DNA of 64,000 bases, taken from Onchocerca lupi (lineage: Eukaryota; Nematoda; Chromadorea; Rhabditida; Onchocercidae). The notes beneath the pieces were generated by a model, which saw nothing but the letters and a program-made list of their open reading frames with translations, was not told where the DNA came from and searched no databases. Positions 47,593-61,055 of this stretch are shown in pieces (the stretch's first letter is position 1; every line of letters starts with the position of its first letter). The stretch is taken from assembly GCA_028564675.1 (NCBI GenBank), contig JAOVVO010000249.1:38997-102996 (forward strand). The letters run 5' to 3'. Both the position numbers and the translations under genes were made by a program.

Positions 47593-50500
47593 CTGGAAAA
47601 GGGCAAATATGTCTTGAAAGACAAAGTGCATGCATTTTATGCATCAAAATATTCTTATATTCAGCTATCCTGAAATTTATTCCGTAAAAACAAGGCATTT
47701 AGGATGACAACTTCTAAATCAAAACCGGAGCCACTAGCAGATATGTTGTTAAAATGACATATTTGCGGGTAAACAATTCTGATGCCTACACTGGATAAGT
47801 GAGTGGAGCTCAAATAAAGTTGTGAATCAAAAGTTGCCCTCAACTCTTTTTCTCTCAAACAATTCCACTACGCATTGGACGCTTTTCCGTCATTTAAAGT
47901 AATGCCTATAACTTGCTCTACCTTATATTGCTACAGCAATATAAGTTCCATTTCAAGCTTCGCAAAAGGTCTCGAAGCAGTTTTCGACAGCAACAATAAT
48001 ACACGAAGAAATGGACTACAAGTCATGGGTAAATGAGATGCCTATCTTTTCAGGAAATGCTACGAAAAGCAATAAATACGAATGAGCTTAGTGGCACCTT
48101 CTCATTATATCCTTTCATTTCATGATTTAATATCATCTTCCAGACATATTATTCACTCCTCTTCCTTCATTTGCCAAAAACTATCACCAGAAGCTGCAAT
48201 ATTTACTCCATGAATTATAACAATCTAATTTTGTGCAAATAAGGAGATAAAGAGGAAAAATTTTCTCATTACGTTCATCCATTTTCCAGTTCTACTTTCG
48301 TCATTACAAAGATCCATTTGTTCTTTCTGCAAGCCAGGAATTTTACCACTTCGAAAAAAATTTAAGACGAACTTTTATTCGTCGGAAATTGATTTATGTA
48401 AAGTTTAAGAACAGCAAAAAAAATCGAGAATGCATGAATAAAAGATTCTGATTAATAGAAAACATCTTTACAGAGATATTTCGTTGAATCATTACTTTTT
48501 GCCGTTCATAAGAATGCGATTGGAAAACCCAATGACTGAAATTTGCTAATTATTTTTTGAGCCTTGCAATTGTGTGGTGGCAATCTTGGCTGGTGACCTG
48601 ACTTCAGAACATTGATCAATCAGTAACATCCATAAAAGAAATTAGTAAAACAAAATCAATAATAAAAAAAATATTATATTTACAGAGCACATCAAAATAT
48701 TTCCTTGAATATCCCTTTTATGGCATTATTTATGTTCTCTGGCGGCTACATGTCAGTGAGAAGTCTGAAAATCTTTCAAAGTGTTTTCTATTATGGAATA
48801 TTTCTTACTTCATAAAAATAAATAATCTGAAAAATGAATTGAAATTTGAATAATGTTTGCGCGCAATACGATACTTTTGGAAAGAAAGAAAGAAAATCTA
48901 GGGAATTCTTTAATGCAATGTAACTGGATAGCATGCACACAAAAAAAATTTCAATAAAATATCCGACGTTTTCATTTTGTTTGAACGAAAACTAATTAAT
49001 GATATTGAGCCAGTAGTCCTAAAAAGGTTTTGAATCGAGGGATAAATTCAGAAAACAAGCCCAGAATATTAAAGTGAATAGCGGCCTGACGTTAAAAAAT
49101 CTATAACCTTGTTGTCTATTATATCAGTGTAGTAATTTTAGAGTAAATTTACGCATAATTTCTTGTCTATATCAGCGCTATTTCACCGTGTAATACTGTC
49201 ATATCTTCATCATGTCATCGTTATATCATAATTCTGCCAGATCAATAATGTCATACTACTCCAGATAATTTGTATCTACTATGAAGCAATCTGACATGTG
49301 ATAAAAGAAAATTTTGCTGACGAAGTCGTATTTTTGAAACATGGAATGCAATCATATATTTGTTCTGCTCAATTCAATTTTAATTTTTATATCGCGTTTT
49401 TTGTTCAATCTTTCCTATAAAAATGCGAATAAACGAATTTTAATTCTCATCATCACTTTGGTTGTTGATTTTTGTGTAATATTCGTACGCTGATGAAAAT
49501 ATTTTCCTACATCAAAATCCTGAATGCAAGACAAATTTTTTTTTAATCCATTACTGTTTTTCCATTCATTTTTTTTTTCTTCCAGATTTATACTTCCCAA
49601 AGACTTTTTTCAAAAATAATATTAATTTCAGTCTTCTTTCACGCAAGAAATCGAATGCAAAAGGTAACATTTCGAAAATTTGTCTCCATTGTATCTATTA
49701 CAGCGCATATGACTATTTTTCATAAAAATGCTCACAATAAAATTCATAATATTTTACTCTAAATCTGGCAAAAAAGTGGAAGCATTTTTCACAACACAAT
49801 TCGGGAAATTGTTCAGAGTAAATATAACCACACCTTAATATGATAGTTGACTGTATTAATAGATCGGAAATTACAAGCTTTCTTTCCTGAAAACATGTTG
49901 AAAATAGTTCACAGTTTGATTATACTACACGTGATGGGTTCCAGTGATAAAAGATGAAAGATAAGGGGATTAATTATTGATAAATTGCTGAAGTTATAGA
50001 CTTGATTCATGGAATAGATGTTTCAAGCTCAATTTATTGTCGATAGAAATAATAATCGAAATAATTGGTAAAATGTATCTCCTCACTGAGATTTGGAATA
50101 ATGACTTCATTGATCTCAAAAGAAGTGAACTAAAAACCAATTTTATTGACATAATTACCTAATTTACTTATCACTTACAAGTAATTTAAAAATTCCAAAA
50201 TTAACTTTTGGAAGATTATAACAAACAGTTGCAACACAAAAGCAACGAGAGCTTCCATATTCCTGCAAACGCTAAAGAAAAAGGTGAACAATCAATTAGT
50301 TAAAACTAATATAAGTTCTATTACTGAACAACTGTCAAATTGTACTATTTATTTCCACTGAAGGATAAAAGTGAGTGTTACAAGCTCGAGTCCGTGAAAC
50401 ACGTTTTGAATATTTGGAGTTTTTTTTTTGGTCCAAACATTCTCAAGCAAACAATCATTTGGAATGATTTCAGGTACATGTAAAAATTTCAAAGCCTGCC

Positions 50501-51230
50501 TTAATTTGATTTAAAAATCAACCCATAATTTTAACGAAAGAGAAATCTTTCAGGAACAATTATAGAAATAAAGGATCTATAACTTATTCAAGATAAATTC
50601 TCCGAATTATGAGTTTCTGAAAACAATTTCCGGTCTTCAGTAAGGAATACTGAGATTGAATTATATTTTGGAGACGAAAATTTGCAACTAGGTTTGAAGC
50701 TGTCACGCGATCTTAAGCAAATAAAAGGTGCGGAAAGAAATTTTTGAAAATCCCTCACTCAACTTGAACTTGAAACTAAAATAAGGAGTCTAGGCTCATA
50801 TTAAAAGATGTAGATTAAGCTTGGATGTTTTCTATTCGAACTTACACAATTCCGTTTGAAAAGATCTAAAGTTTAAGCCCAACTCTATGCTTATATATAA
50901 AAGTCTAAGATTAAGCCCGTTCCTGAACTTCAGTCTAATTGTAAACGTAAATTTAGTGCCAAGATGAAATCCAAAAGAAAACTCCTCATTTTGGATATAG
51001 CATTGTTCTTCGTATTCCATTGACATGTCCTTGAATATCACTTGTAATAGACAACTGTAGGAGGACGTCTTAATAAAACAAAATTCAACGCAGTGCTCAA
51101 ATATCCCGTTCCTCCATCAATCTCTTCCATCTGATCTACTTCTTTCTACTTGACCATTTCAGATGACATGCGGCAACCACGACCGGTCCCAAAGTGATTG
51201 TACGAGATACTGTAGTACCTGGGATGAAAA
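47593..51230. other. Intergenic, no gene recognised
   Basis: Very AT-rich and without supported exons on either strand. Contains one perfect 10-bp palindromic hairpin with a 4-base loop at 47922-47945. Confidence 0.55.
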
Positions 51231-51455
51231 TTAAAGTATGCTATTGCTAGCCAAAGGCATTGCACCTTTCGCTCCTTTTCTGTCTAGCATCCTTTTCCCG
51301 TTCACCTTCACTCTGGCTGTCTGACATGAAATGAGTGGTGTCATCGTTTGGTAGGGGACGTTCGCGGATGTTCCTCCTAGAAGAGTTCCGCGATTAGGAA
51401 GGAAGGTATGAGTAGCACCTATGCGAATACCTGCGTTTTCATTGTAGTGTGCCAT
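51231..51455 (-). CDS. Small ORF of 74 codons, unknown function
   Basis: An ATG-initiated open frame that is less AT-rich than the DNA on both sides and rich in Gly, Ala, Thr, Pro and Arg (for example HTFLPNRGTLLGGTSANVP, KRMLDRKGAKGAMPLASN). Codon composition looks coding, and no splice acceptor sits before the ATG. It lies 432 bases from the R3HCC1L-like start on the opposite strand, so the two could be divergent. No family was recognised; it might also be a conserved non-coding element or the first exon of a longer gene. Confidence 0.35.
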   Translation of the reverse strand: MAHYNENAGIRIGATHTFLPNRGTLLGGTSANVPYQTMTPLISCQTARVKVNGKRMLDRKGAKGAMPLASNSIL

Positions 51456-51886
51456 TGGAGCAGTTATTCAAATTTTTCTAGAAGCACCAGACAAGTTCAC
51501 TGGCGCTTTCAACCGCTTCCGTCCGTCACACATTCCATTTCCTTTTTGTGAGATTAGCGATTGTTGTTGTGATCGGTCGCATATTCTTTCATTGTCGAGT
51601 AGCTATTAGCGAGTAGAATAGCCGTGAAGTTCGTTAAGTTGGAGTATGATTCATCGTCTCTGCTTACTTAAATGACATATGCCATGCTATGCTATGCACA
51701 TCATAAATAGCAAATAATATTGGTGTTAATAACAGTAAGGGCTTTATTGATTTTATAGTGATAATTTTATATGTAATATGTTGTGAATGACAATAAATAT
51801 CAGCTGTTAATGATTTATATAATGCATTATCAGGTCGCGAACCGTCTTGTACGGCTATATGCGGGGTTTCGCGAAGAGGAGCGAGC

Positions 51887-54800
51887 ATGACTGACTATGG
51901 TTCGTTCGCTCAAGGAGATGGATTTTTCACCGATGAACGGGGCAGGTTAGTTTCATCTCTCTCTTTTTTCGAAGTTTCATTCTCTTCTACCATCTAGATG
52001 GATTTATTATTATTTATTCCTGTTCAAATTCGCATTCTACCCATGTTTAATCCAAAATTTCTTTCGACATTTTTAGTCTTGCAAATATTTTGAAGGAATG
52101 ATGAGAAAGACTTCGCGTCAACCGGGCAGCAGCTTCCTTCAAGCAACGTCGTGAAGCAACTGTCTGCTACAAGCTTTGGGCAAAATTTTCCACCTTGTAC
52201 CAGCCAAATTACCGAAAAGCTGCAGCTCCCAAATGACGATATTTGCGCACCAGATCTTGGAGACGTCAGACAAGCCGCCAAACGGTTTATTGAAACAACT
52301 ATTAGTAGTACATATGGTTAGTTTGTTTAGACGTCCCCTTGAGGAAATGTTTTATATTCGAATTAAAAGAATTAGCAACAAAAAGATTCTGATTTAGCTT
52401 ATCGAATCCGGATTGGTTTAGTTTCTTTTTTCTCTTATCTGTCTTCCATATTATCGGATTTCCTTGGTCTTCATAATCGAAAGGATATTTTATGTTTGGG
52501 GGACATTTTGGTGATATCGATTCCATGTAAGCTATCAGATCTTACTATCCATTCAGCCCGCTTATAGATGAGGCTTTCAGCGTTCCTTTTGTCGCACTGC
52601 AGTTAGATGTTCAGATTGGAACCAGTGGAAGCTGGTATTTCAGGCTTACAAGAGCAACCTGTGAGTAAATGGGACATCTATAATGGCGATGTTGAAGATG
52701 CCGAATTCGCTCATGTTTTGGATAACTTACCGACTTCTTACGATGATTTCGAGTCAAAAGTGCGTCTACTCTTAAATTTTGATAGTAATTTGTTGTCGAA
52801 ATTGGATGAACTGTTGCCATTTGATTTGGACATTGTATTGGGTTTTATTCTTCTACAGGAACTACATCTTAAATTAGAGCGCAATTTATCGAGTCCATTA
52901 ATGACTTGTCAGAGTCCTAACGCAGATTCTGGGCGTGTATCTGCTGGTTCAAGTTTAACAAAATCTTCTAACATGTATCTTTGTGATGCTGGAAGTAACC
53001 CACCGGACGCAGACGACCTTGAAGTACGTTCCCTTTTCATATATTATGCAATGAAGTACTTTTCTGTTTCGTGCACTGCACAGTTTTTCAGTACGTAACC
53101 CTCATTGATTTCGAATTTTCAGGTTGCGATGATCAATCAGTCATTCGAGGAACAGCAAAAACAGACTAAAATCTATGCAAGCCCCGGCTTAAAAGATCTG
53201 TTCTATTCACAACCGAATACTACTGACGATCGTATTGCAGTTAAAAGTTTTGACAAAGAAGCAATTAATATTGCAAAACATTCATTGCTAGTTGCTTCAG
53301 ATATTCACAAAAGTGATTGCAATGAGGGACCACTATTTCCTGCAGATTTATTGCTTACCGATCTGTCTGCAAATTCAATCATTTCCAAGGAATCACTGAC
53401 AGTTGGTTCACCGTGGACTGTCTGTCGAGGTTGAAATTTCATATTTTGATTGCAATTTCAATTTTCTGCAGAGGATTTCATTCTTAATATTACTGTTAGT
53501 ATGCCTAATCAATTTCTAATAACATATCTCACTTACAGAGAAGTTTGCAAAAACAATATTTTTGTTAGTATCCATAATCGATTTTTAATAACATATCTCA
53601 CAGAGAAGTTTGCAAAAACAAAACTTGAAACATTGGCAACGGTGAAGTCATCCGATATTCAAAAGATAGCAGGCAATTCACTATCACCTAAAGCTAACGC
53701 TGGATGCGGTTCAGGTTCGAATTTCCTTTTTTTTTTTTCTGGGCTAGTTAAAAAACATTCTTCATGAGATATGAATCAAACAAATCTTTTTGGCATTTTT
53801 TAAGTGCCTGAATCTTCTTATTATGGAAATTTGACTTTCTATTGGTAAAATATTTTCGGAGATATAGGAATTATGTAGTATGACCTTCTAGATTATCTCA
53901 CGAGTGCTGAATCTTTCGCTTTATCACAGGTTTTCTCATTTCATCTTTCGTATTAGGTGTAACTTTTAGATGACTGCGAAAATATCAGAGAATTTGGTTA
54001 CAGTGGTGGTTCTTTCGATGTAGAGGAAATGATTCTTGATGATACTACTCTTCGACATGGTAATTAATGAAAGAATAAATAGAGAAAACGATAGTGATGG
54101 TAGCATTCAATAGTAACTAAGATTATCTTTAGTGTATTGTAAATAGTTGTCATTGGTTTTTATATTTTCAAAGTCTTGAATATCGTCGTTACCTAAGAGC
54201 TAGCAATTTTTGCCAGTTGGCTCACTTTTGTATTGTTATGTTTATTCATGAAATTTTTTAAGCATCGCAAGAGGCATTTGGAAGTTCACTTGTTGCAATG
54301 AAAGCCATGTCAGCTTTGATGGGATCTCAGGCAAACTTGTTTATTTCATTGTTTTTCTTTTTTTTTCTTTTTTTTTTTTTTTTTTTAGAATTTTGAAAGA
54401 AAGGATTATAATCAAGCATGAAAATACCGACTTTTTTTGTTGCCAGTTGAGGCATTTTAGAGATTTACCTCTTATTCCAGTGTCATTTTACAACTTCCTA
54501 TTGCAAACTCAAGTAGAATTCGGATTTGTTATTGCTTTTTTATCATGACTTTCTGTTTGTGAATCACTTTAGTTTGGTCTTTATTACCTTACTCTCTTCA
54601 GAAAACATGAGTGTTAGTACAGATTTATGCATCTAAATGAACTTCAGACTCAAGTTGCTTTAATAGATATTTATCTTAAAAACTTCATGTTCTTTATAGC
54701 GACCTCAATTACATTTACAGGATATTTCTTCAGCATCAGTATTAGATGACAGTATGGATGCTACTGAAGCTCTAGCTGTGGATGTGGTCGAACGTCTTTT

Positions 54801-56315
54801 CGACAAAAGCGGGCTGACAGAAATTTCGTACAGTACAAAAGATTTTAATAATCAGGTTTATATATTGGCATGTTTTGTAACATACTGCAGTCACACTTGA
54901 ATAGAATCTCTTTTTGCTAGGATTTACAATTTCTAAATAGTTTATGAAAAATTTTTCCAATACCCAGTTTATAGCTAAATTCGGAAATGGAACTTTTATA
55001 AAGTCAGAAATATTTTCTCAGTTTCACAAAATTTCTACTTCAAATTGTTTGCAGGATCTGATAAAAAGCAATAATGAAAATATGTCGAATCCAGACAGAA
55101 ATAAACTGATTTCTTTGACGGAATTAATGGATAGCAAAAAGAAACAAGAATACATAGATGAAGAAAAAAAAAGAGAGGATGAAGCCGTTGTACCCAACAG
55201 CGGTGCAGTGGATTCATGGGAGGAACTTGACAACGATGATTATAATTCCAAACTTGTAAATGAGGTTTACATTACCATCTGCAATTTCTAAATTGCAATT
55301 CTTCTTTGGGCATATATGTTTGAGTTCTTTCCAGTTTTGAGTTAATTGAATGTTGATAATCCGTATAATTTTTACGTTCAGTGCAATGATTAATATAACG
55401 TCGGTTTTTCGCTTTTAATATATAGTTCATGAATGATATAAAGTCACAAATCAATGTTATATGGTTTTCTTAGGTTCCAATTCACTCTATTTTACAGATC
55501 GAAATAGCGATGTGTAAGATAAAGATTCGAAAGCCGAAAATCGATTACTTCAGTGGGCCTCTTGTCGATCCCTGGAATGATAATTTACTACCGCACGTTT
55601 TGGAAGCCTTTAATCTTCCTGTTAGATTTACCGAAGACGATGTGAAGCAAGAATTGGCCAAACATGATTGCGCTGACGTAGCTATTCATCCTGTTGATGA
55701 CACACATTGTTTGGTTGTGTTTGCCTCGAAAAATGCCGGTAAATTTCAGAGACAATATTGTAATAAGGTAATTGGAGAACAAGATGGAATCGTTAGTCTA
55801 AGGAAGAGATAAGTTTGGTTGCAGCATTGCAAGCTATGATTGCTGTTCGACAGCGACAAAATATTGCTAAGGTTCGACTTCGTTCGCTGTGTGATGCAAC
55901 CAGGGTTACACAGGAGAAAGCTCTCAAATATGAGGCAATGCTTCGTCCTCATAAGCAGCGTCCTCAAACAACACCACTTGTGGCTCGTCGTCTCATTGAG
56001 GGTGCCCTTGGCAAACGCTCAAATGTTTCAGTGCAACAGATCAGCAATGAAAGAAAGCAGTTGAAGGATGCAAAAGGTTATCAAGTAATATATTTTTTTC
56101 ATCTTTTTCACAAGGAAGTAAGGAAATCTGGCACAGTATTGAAATAGTAAGTAAGGAGAGTGATTCCTGAGAAAAAATAGTTTAAAATGGATTCAAATGA
56201 TTTTTACTAGATAAATTTTTGTTAGTTGTAATGAATCATTTATGGAAATTTCTTTAATTGTAATGTTTTAGATTTGAAACAAGTGAAGGCAGCAATTTGG
56301 GAAGATGGTCCGTAA
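51887..56315 (+). CDS. R3HCC1L: R3HCC1/R3HCC1L-like protein, about 716 aa, 13 exons (middle exons tentative)
   Basis: Recognised from its C-terminus, which follows human R3HCC1L: an RRM-like region (HPVDDTHCLVVFASKNAA), then ATRVTQEKALKYEAMLRPHK, RPQTTPLVARRLIEGALGKR and the end AAIWEDGP. Exons: 51887-51945, 52096-52316, 52568-52660, 52698-53023, 53123-53429, 53604-53708, 53970-54059, 54263-54330, 54721-54855, 55055-55264, 55498-55738, 55825-56076, 56272-56315. Phases agree throughout. The N-terminal two thirds is acidic and low in recognisable domains; I could not place the R3H domain of the vertebrate protein. Uncertain points: exons 3-4 imply an intron of only 37 bases and may instead be one exon from 52632; exon 6 could begin at 53472; exon 10 could begin at 54942. 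The intron after 54330 starts with GC. The family is a probable RNA-binding protein of unclear role. Confidence 0.82.
53495..53621 (+). repeat. Tandem duplication of a 3' splice site region
   Basis: Two copies, starting at 53495 and 53564 (offset 69 bases), share GTTAGTAT, AATC, TAATAACATATCTCAC and AGAGAAGTTTGCAAAAACAA. The second copy has lost four bases before its CAG. Each copy contains an intron-like acceptor followed by AGAAG. Only the second acceptor (53603/53604) continues the long open frame from the phase-1 donor at 53429 into a protein-like exon. Confidence 0.85.
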
Positions 56316-59300
56316 AAATGTTTTTGGGGCGTGTCATCCATTTTTTCTTATTCAGCTGTGATGCGAACTAAAAGAAAGTGCAATTGCAGAATAAAAGCAG
56401 CGTAGTTGATCAAAAATTGGTAGCTGTGCGGATTGTTTTTGTTGGAATTCTTTGAACAGTTCATTTTTCTGAATGTTATAAAAAAATGTCGTAATCAGTT
56501 TGACCAGCTTCTTTTTCTTTTTAATTTCTCAGTATTTTATTTATTTCCTTTTCATATTGTCTTCAACATTTTTTAACTCTGTAATATTTTTTAAATTTTG
56601 TATCATATTCTTTCGAATGGTCTTTACGTCCTTTTCATATTATTGCATGTCTTTTCTATAGAGCAAGCGTGAGTTTTTTTATTTTGTTATTTGTAGATTC
56701 TATATCGTCTTTTTTTTCTTATTTTGCGCGCATGGTTATCAATATCTGTTCGTTTTTTCTGCTTCTAAAATCAACACTTTACTTTTTTTTTACCATCTTC
56801 ATTGAAATGAAAAATTCACATCCAACGTATCTTATTTCAGCTACAATTGCTTTTATGTTATTGCACTTTTCGTATGGTTTCTGTCGATGCGTGCATTTTG
56901 ATCGAATCTTAAAAAGAAGAGTTTTGCAGTGAAAAAAAATCATTAACAAATCTCACATTCGTTACAAAGGACGTATTATCTGGCACGGGCAGTCTTGGAT
57001 TGGGCGTTTTTCCACTCAAATATTTGTATTAAATGCGTCCAAAAGTCCCATGGCTTGCTGCTTGATTGCAGGACGTTCTCAATTATGGACATTTAATCCA
57101 GCAGTTATGTTAATGGATTCGTTTCAACTTATTACAAAGTTGTACTTTATTGTCGCTTTATAATAGATGTAATCGAAATCCCAGTGCTTGGACTAAGATT
57201 GATGATTTCAAATATGCTGCACTACTTGCATCCGTATCAGGCAGTTCCATTGCACTGAGTTTTATTTGCTGAAATATCTCTACCTATATTTATCCTCAAA
57301 CGAATGTCTTTGGCACTTGATGATTGTCTGTAATGATTAGCTATCCAAGTTGCACTTATGCGCACGTGGTATGGAGCCTTATTTTCCATGTATTTTTCTT
57401 TCCGCTTTTTCTCCGTCGAGGTGTTTTTTTCTTTCGCAGTGTTGTTTTGTAAAATTTTCAGCTCTCACGCAAAACCGTCACTTGGCTAGCACCTTTTTGC
57501 TTATTGTGTCACTGTGGCACTCTTAGTACCGACTTTTTTTGTTATTTCTGTTTATATGCTTGGTGCAAGCACATTTATCGTGCTTCATGAATGCCGTAAT
57601 TTTTCCGCAGCACAAGTTTTGGGCTTAAATTCAAATTCTGCAAGTTTTGTTTTTCCTGCTTTGTCCTTTATTAAAGTTAACTTCTTTCCCCCGAAATTTC
57701 AACCACAGTATTTCAATTTGATTTATTTGTATGCGTTTATGTGTGGTGTGTACCATCAGTGTTTTCTTTTTTTTTTGTGATTGAGCTCGTCGTGGCAAAT
57801 GCTACTGTTTACATCACCATAAGAAAAGAGGTGACATCTTATAGCACATTTTTAAAAAATTTGCTCCGATTTGATATATTGCTATGTTGAATTCATCATC
57901 AATTAAGTTCTATAGAATTTCGAAAGTTTCGTTATAGATGATAGGCTGAATTGCAAAACATCCGGGATTCTTGCTAGGTTCATCATAAACGAGCGTGTTA
58001 TCTAAGCTAAATTTTTTTGATAAATGTAATAACAAAATAAGAGGAACAAAAGAAAGTAGAATAGTTGATTCTTGAAGTAACTAGGAAGGTTGAGATTCTA
58101 CTCATTAAAAGAAGTGATGAGCCGTTTATCTTCTACATAAGACGGTAGTGATAAGTCGATGATGATAGATCGTTGAAGCATGTGAAAGAGTTTCGATGAT
58201 TAAAATCCCGATGCGATTTCATATTTTAAGTTCTGGTTAAATTACTTTGGTAATATGATATAATTTCTGGAAGGGTGACGTTTAGAGAATTTGTGATTGA
58301 GATTTTCATGGGAGCAAAAAGTCCCAAAGAATTTAATGGCACTTCTTTCTGCATTAAGCATGCAAGGACTAACTTTGTATGGATGATCAATAAAGGTGAT
58401 AAAATCATGGTTGTGCAGAGCAGCTCTTCATGAATGTTATGTACAATTATAAGAAAAAGATGATAAAAATTTTGAAGTCCGGGAAATCTCTGTTTTCCTT
58501 AACTTTTAGACTATCAATTCAGTGATGGATATATCGATTCTTATGTTGGTATTTAGTGTCAAATCACAAAGTTTTCATTTCCCCATTTTTCTATCCTCTT
58601 GCTTACCAATTATTGTTTTTTTTTTTCTTTTTTTTTTTTTATTTTTGCTCCATTTCTTTAAAAAAGAAATGATTTAAAATCGAAGACAAGTCACTGGATA
58701 GGAACGATGACGACTAAGATCCTGTAAACAATGGGTTGGATCGAAATCGAAGCGAAGTCAACCGTAACCAGCGATCTTTCGCAAGACATTTAGTTGTTTT
58801 ATCTTTTTTCTTGAGCTATGAATCATTTGCAAGCAGAATAATATGAATTTTAATTAAATTTGAATTTATTATATTTCCTAGATTATTCATTGCTTCGAAT
58901 TATTGTATGAAAATGTGTTTTTACAGTTTCAAAAAAAAAAAAAAAAAAAATAATGGGATTTTTCATTTATTTAGAACTGATGATTAACCAGCAGTTATTT
59001 TTGCCACTATCCAACAGATTTTTCTAGCCCAAGAATAGCATTGAAAGAGTTTAATTTTCAAATACCCAGCAGAAGATGCGTGAAGTAACCGAACTGCATC
59101 CTATTCCTGGTTTTTAACGAGTCATGTATGGTGGTGCAACTGTTGAAATTACACCTTTCATATTTTTGAGTTGGCATGCGTCACGGTGCAATAAATCCCA
59201 TGCTGACATCGTTCCACATGACTATTTTGATGCACTCCCAAAAATTTCCAATTCCTTTAGATGATTAATTTTCTTTTCCCTCCGAAAAAGAAATGAATAA

Positions 59301-59771
59301 TCTCTTAATTAACGAATTTATAACTCTCGAAGGAATTTATCAGTAAGAATGAATTCGTATCAGAATTATTGTATGTATGATTGCTCCAAAAAAAAAAAAA
59401 AAAAGAAAAAAAAAATGAAATATTTTTTACAGCAATCACTATATTTTGGTTATCACAAATGCTTGATTGCATGTGAATTTTGTTATTGGACATGCAGTCT
59501 GCATAGTAAATGAGATCTCGTTTCAGCTGATATTGTTGAGAATGGAATGATATCAGTAAAAAACATGCGGATTGTTGAATAATGATAGCGTATTTGATCG
59601 AATTGATGATAAGGATGATATGAGTGGACGGTATTATTAGAATCCACTATTATGTAAAGTGTCATCACTTTACACATAATTTCAGCATAATAATTCCAGA
59701 AAAAAGAAAAAAAAAAAAACTTAGTAAAATGTACTAATCCTCATTAAGTGAATAGTTGAAGTGACGCGAAT
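56316..59771. other. Intergenic, no gene recognised
   Basis: Contains the 3' UTR of the R3HCC1L-like gene, T-runs (58617-58640) and an A-run (58930-58950). Open frames such as 56669-56932 and 57514-57780 are phenylalanine- and leucine-rich products of T-rich DNA and show no motif or splice-linked partner. Confidence 0.5.
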
Positions 59772-59880
59772 ATGAATCATGATCGACAAATTGATACTAA
59801 GTACATTGCAAGATCAACGTCTAGGGGTGTCAGGTGTGCAATTGTGCCATTAAATGGATCCGATGTAGTGAATGAGTGGG
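59772..59880 (+). CDS. Candidate first exon of a plus-strand gene
   Basis: An ATG frame reads MNHDRQIDTKYIARSTSRG and on through RCAIVPLNGSDVVNEW, with protein-like composition, and meets a GTAATT donor in phase 0. Beyond the donor the frame becomes hydrophobic for about 30 codons and stops. No partner exon was identified. It may belong with the exon at 63586, but that exon needs phase 1. Confidence 0.3.
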
Positions 59881-60986
59881 TAATTTCGGTAATGTTGGTG
59901 ATGGAAGTGGCATTATTGGGAGGAATTTTCTTCTATTATGTTTCATTAGAAATCGATTTGTTCAATTAATTCATTAAATACATGTGATCTAATTTAATTT
60001 TAGTGAGTAACTTTGAGGAAGTCTAATCATATGTTGCTGCACTTGCAAAAGTACTATGAGATTTCATTTTTCTAGAACATTTACGCAATAACTGTTAGTA
60101 AAGCAAGCAACAGACTATTTTCTTTTATGTTTTACTTCATTTCGAAGTAAATCACGTCAGTGTTTTGGAGTACTTATTTCAGTATTGAATATTGGAAAGA
60201 AGGATGACCTTTAAATATTCAATTCAATCTTTAGCATCGTTTAATCGTCATTCAATGCAACGCGTCTCTTAGTAACAGCAGCCATACATGAAGCATTTGA
60301 AATAGATTCATCATTTTAGACGTAAGCTATTCACTACACTAGTACAGCAGTTGGTAATTTACATCGATCTAATTGAAATGAAATATTCTGTCTAATTAGA
60401 ATAGATTCATGAAAGAATCAGGTTTTTGTTCAGTAAGCAACAGTTGATAGAGAGAATAATCACGAGTTGACAATGTTTGTTTGCTTGAATGTATGTACAT
60501 AGTATATTAATTCAAGTGAATTAATTCCTTGATATGTTTGGATGTGCAAACTGGCGAAAGTAAATATGTGTGAGATGGTTGAACAGTGTTGATTGATGAG
60601 GTAATATCTGATATGAACGCGTCTTATTGATCAGTGAAAAGTGGAGGAGTTTTAAAGGATGAGATATGGGGGGTGACTGGAAGGAAAGAACGGGAGAGGG
60701 AAGTAGAGCGGCATGCTACTGCTACCACTGCAAAAATGCTCTAAGCTTGTGGATGCTTGTGTGCATCTCGTCGTCCATCTTTCCTCAGCTTGCTGAAGCC
60801 AATAGCAGTAGTACAATTGATTCTGCCTTTCGTATTTGTTAAATCAAAGCATATAACTCATCTTTCTACCACAACTTGCCCTTCGAAATCTTGTTCTGCA
60901 GCAACTCTATGCGCTCTCTGTGTTTTGATGTCATCTGTAGACCGTAAATCATTTTTATTATTTTTATTATTGCTACTATCATTCCC

Positions 60987-61055
60987 ATGACCACTCGTAG
61001 TTTGTTTTTATCAGCACTTTTACTATCATTGTTTCAAACGTCTTCGAGCTTTGAA
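60987..61055 (+). CDS. Candidate signal-peptide exon
   Basis: ATG at 60987 opens a 23-codon frame, MTTRSLFLSALLLSLFQTSS then SFE, a good signal-peptide profile, ended by a GTATGA donor in phase 0. The next exon was not found. It may be the first exon of a secreted protein with large introns, or a chance reading of T-rich sequence. Confidence 0.3.

Noticed and set aside
57514..57780. 88-codon hydrophobic ORF
   Set aside because: Composition follows from T-rich DNA; no splice-supported continuation or family motif.
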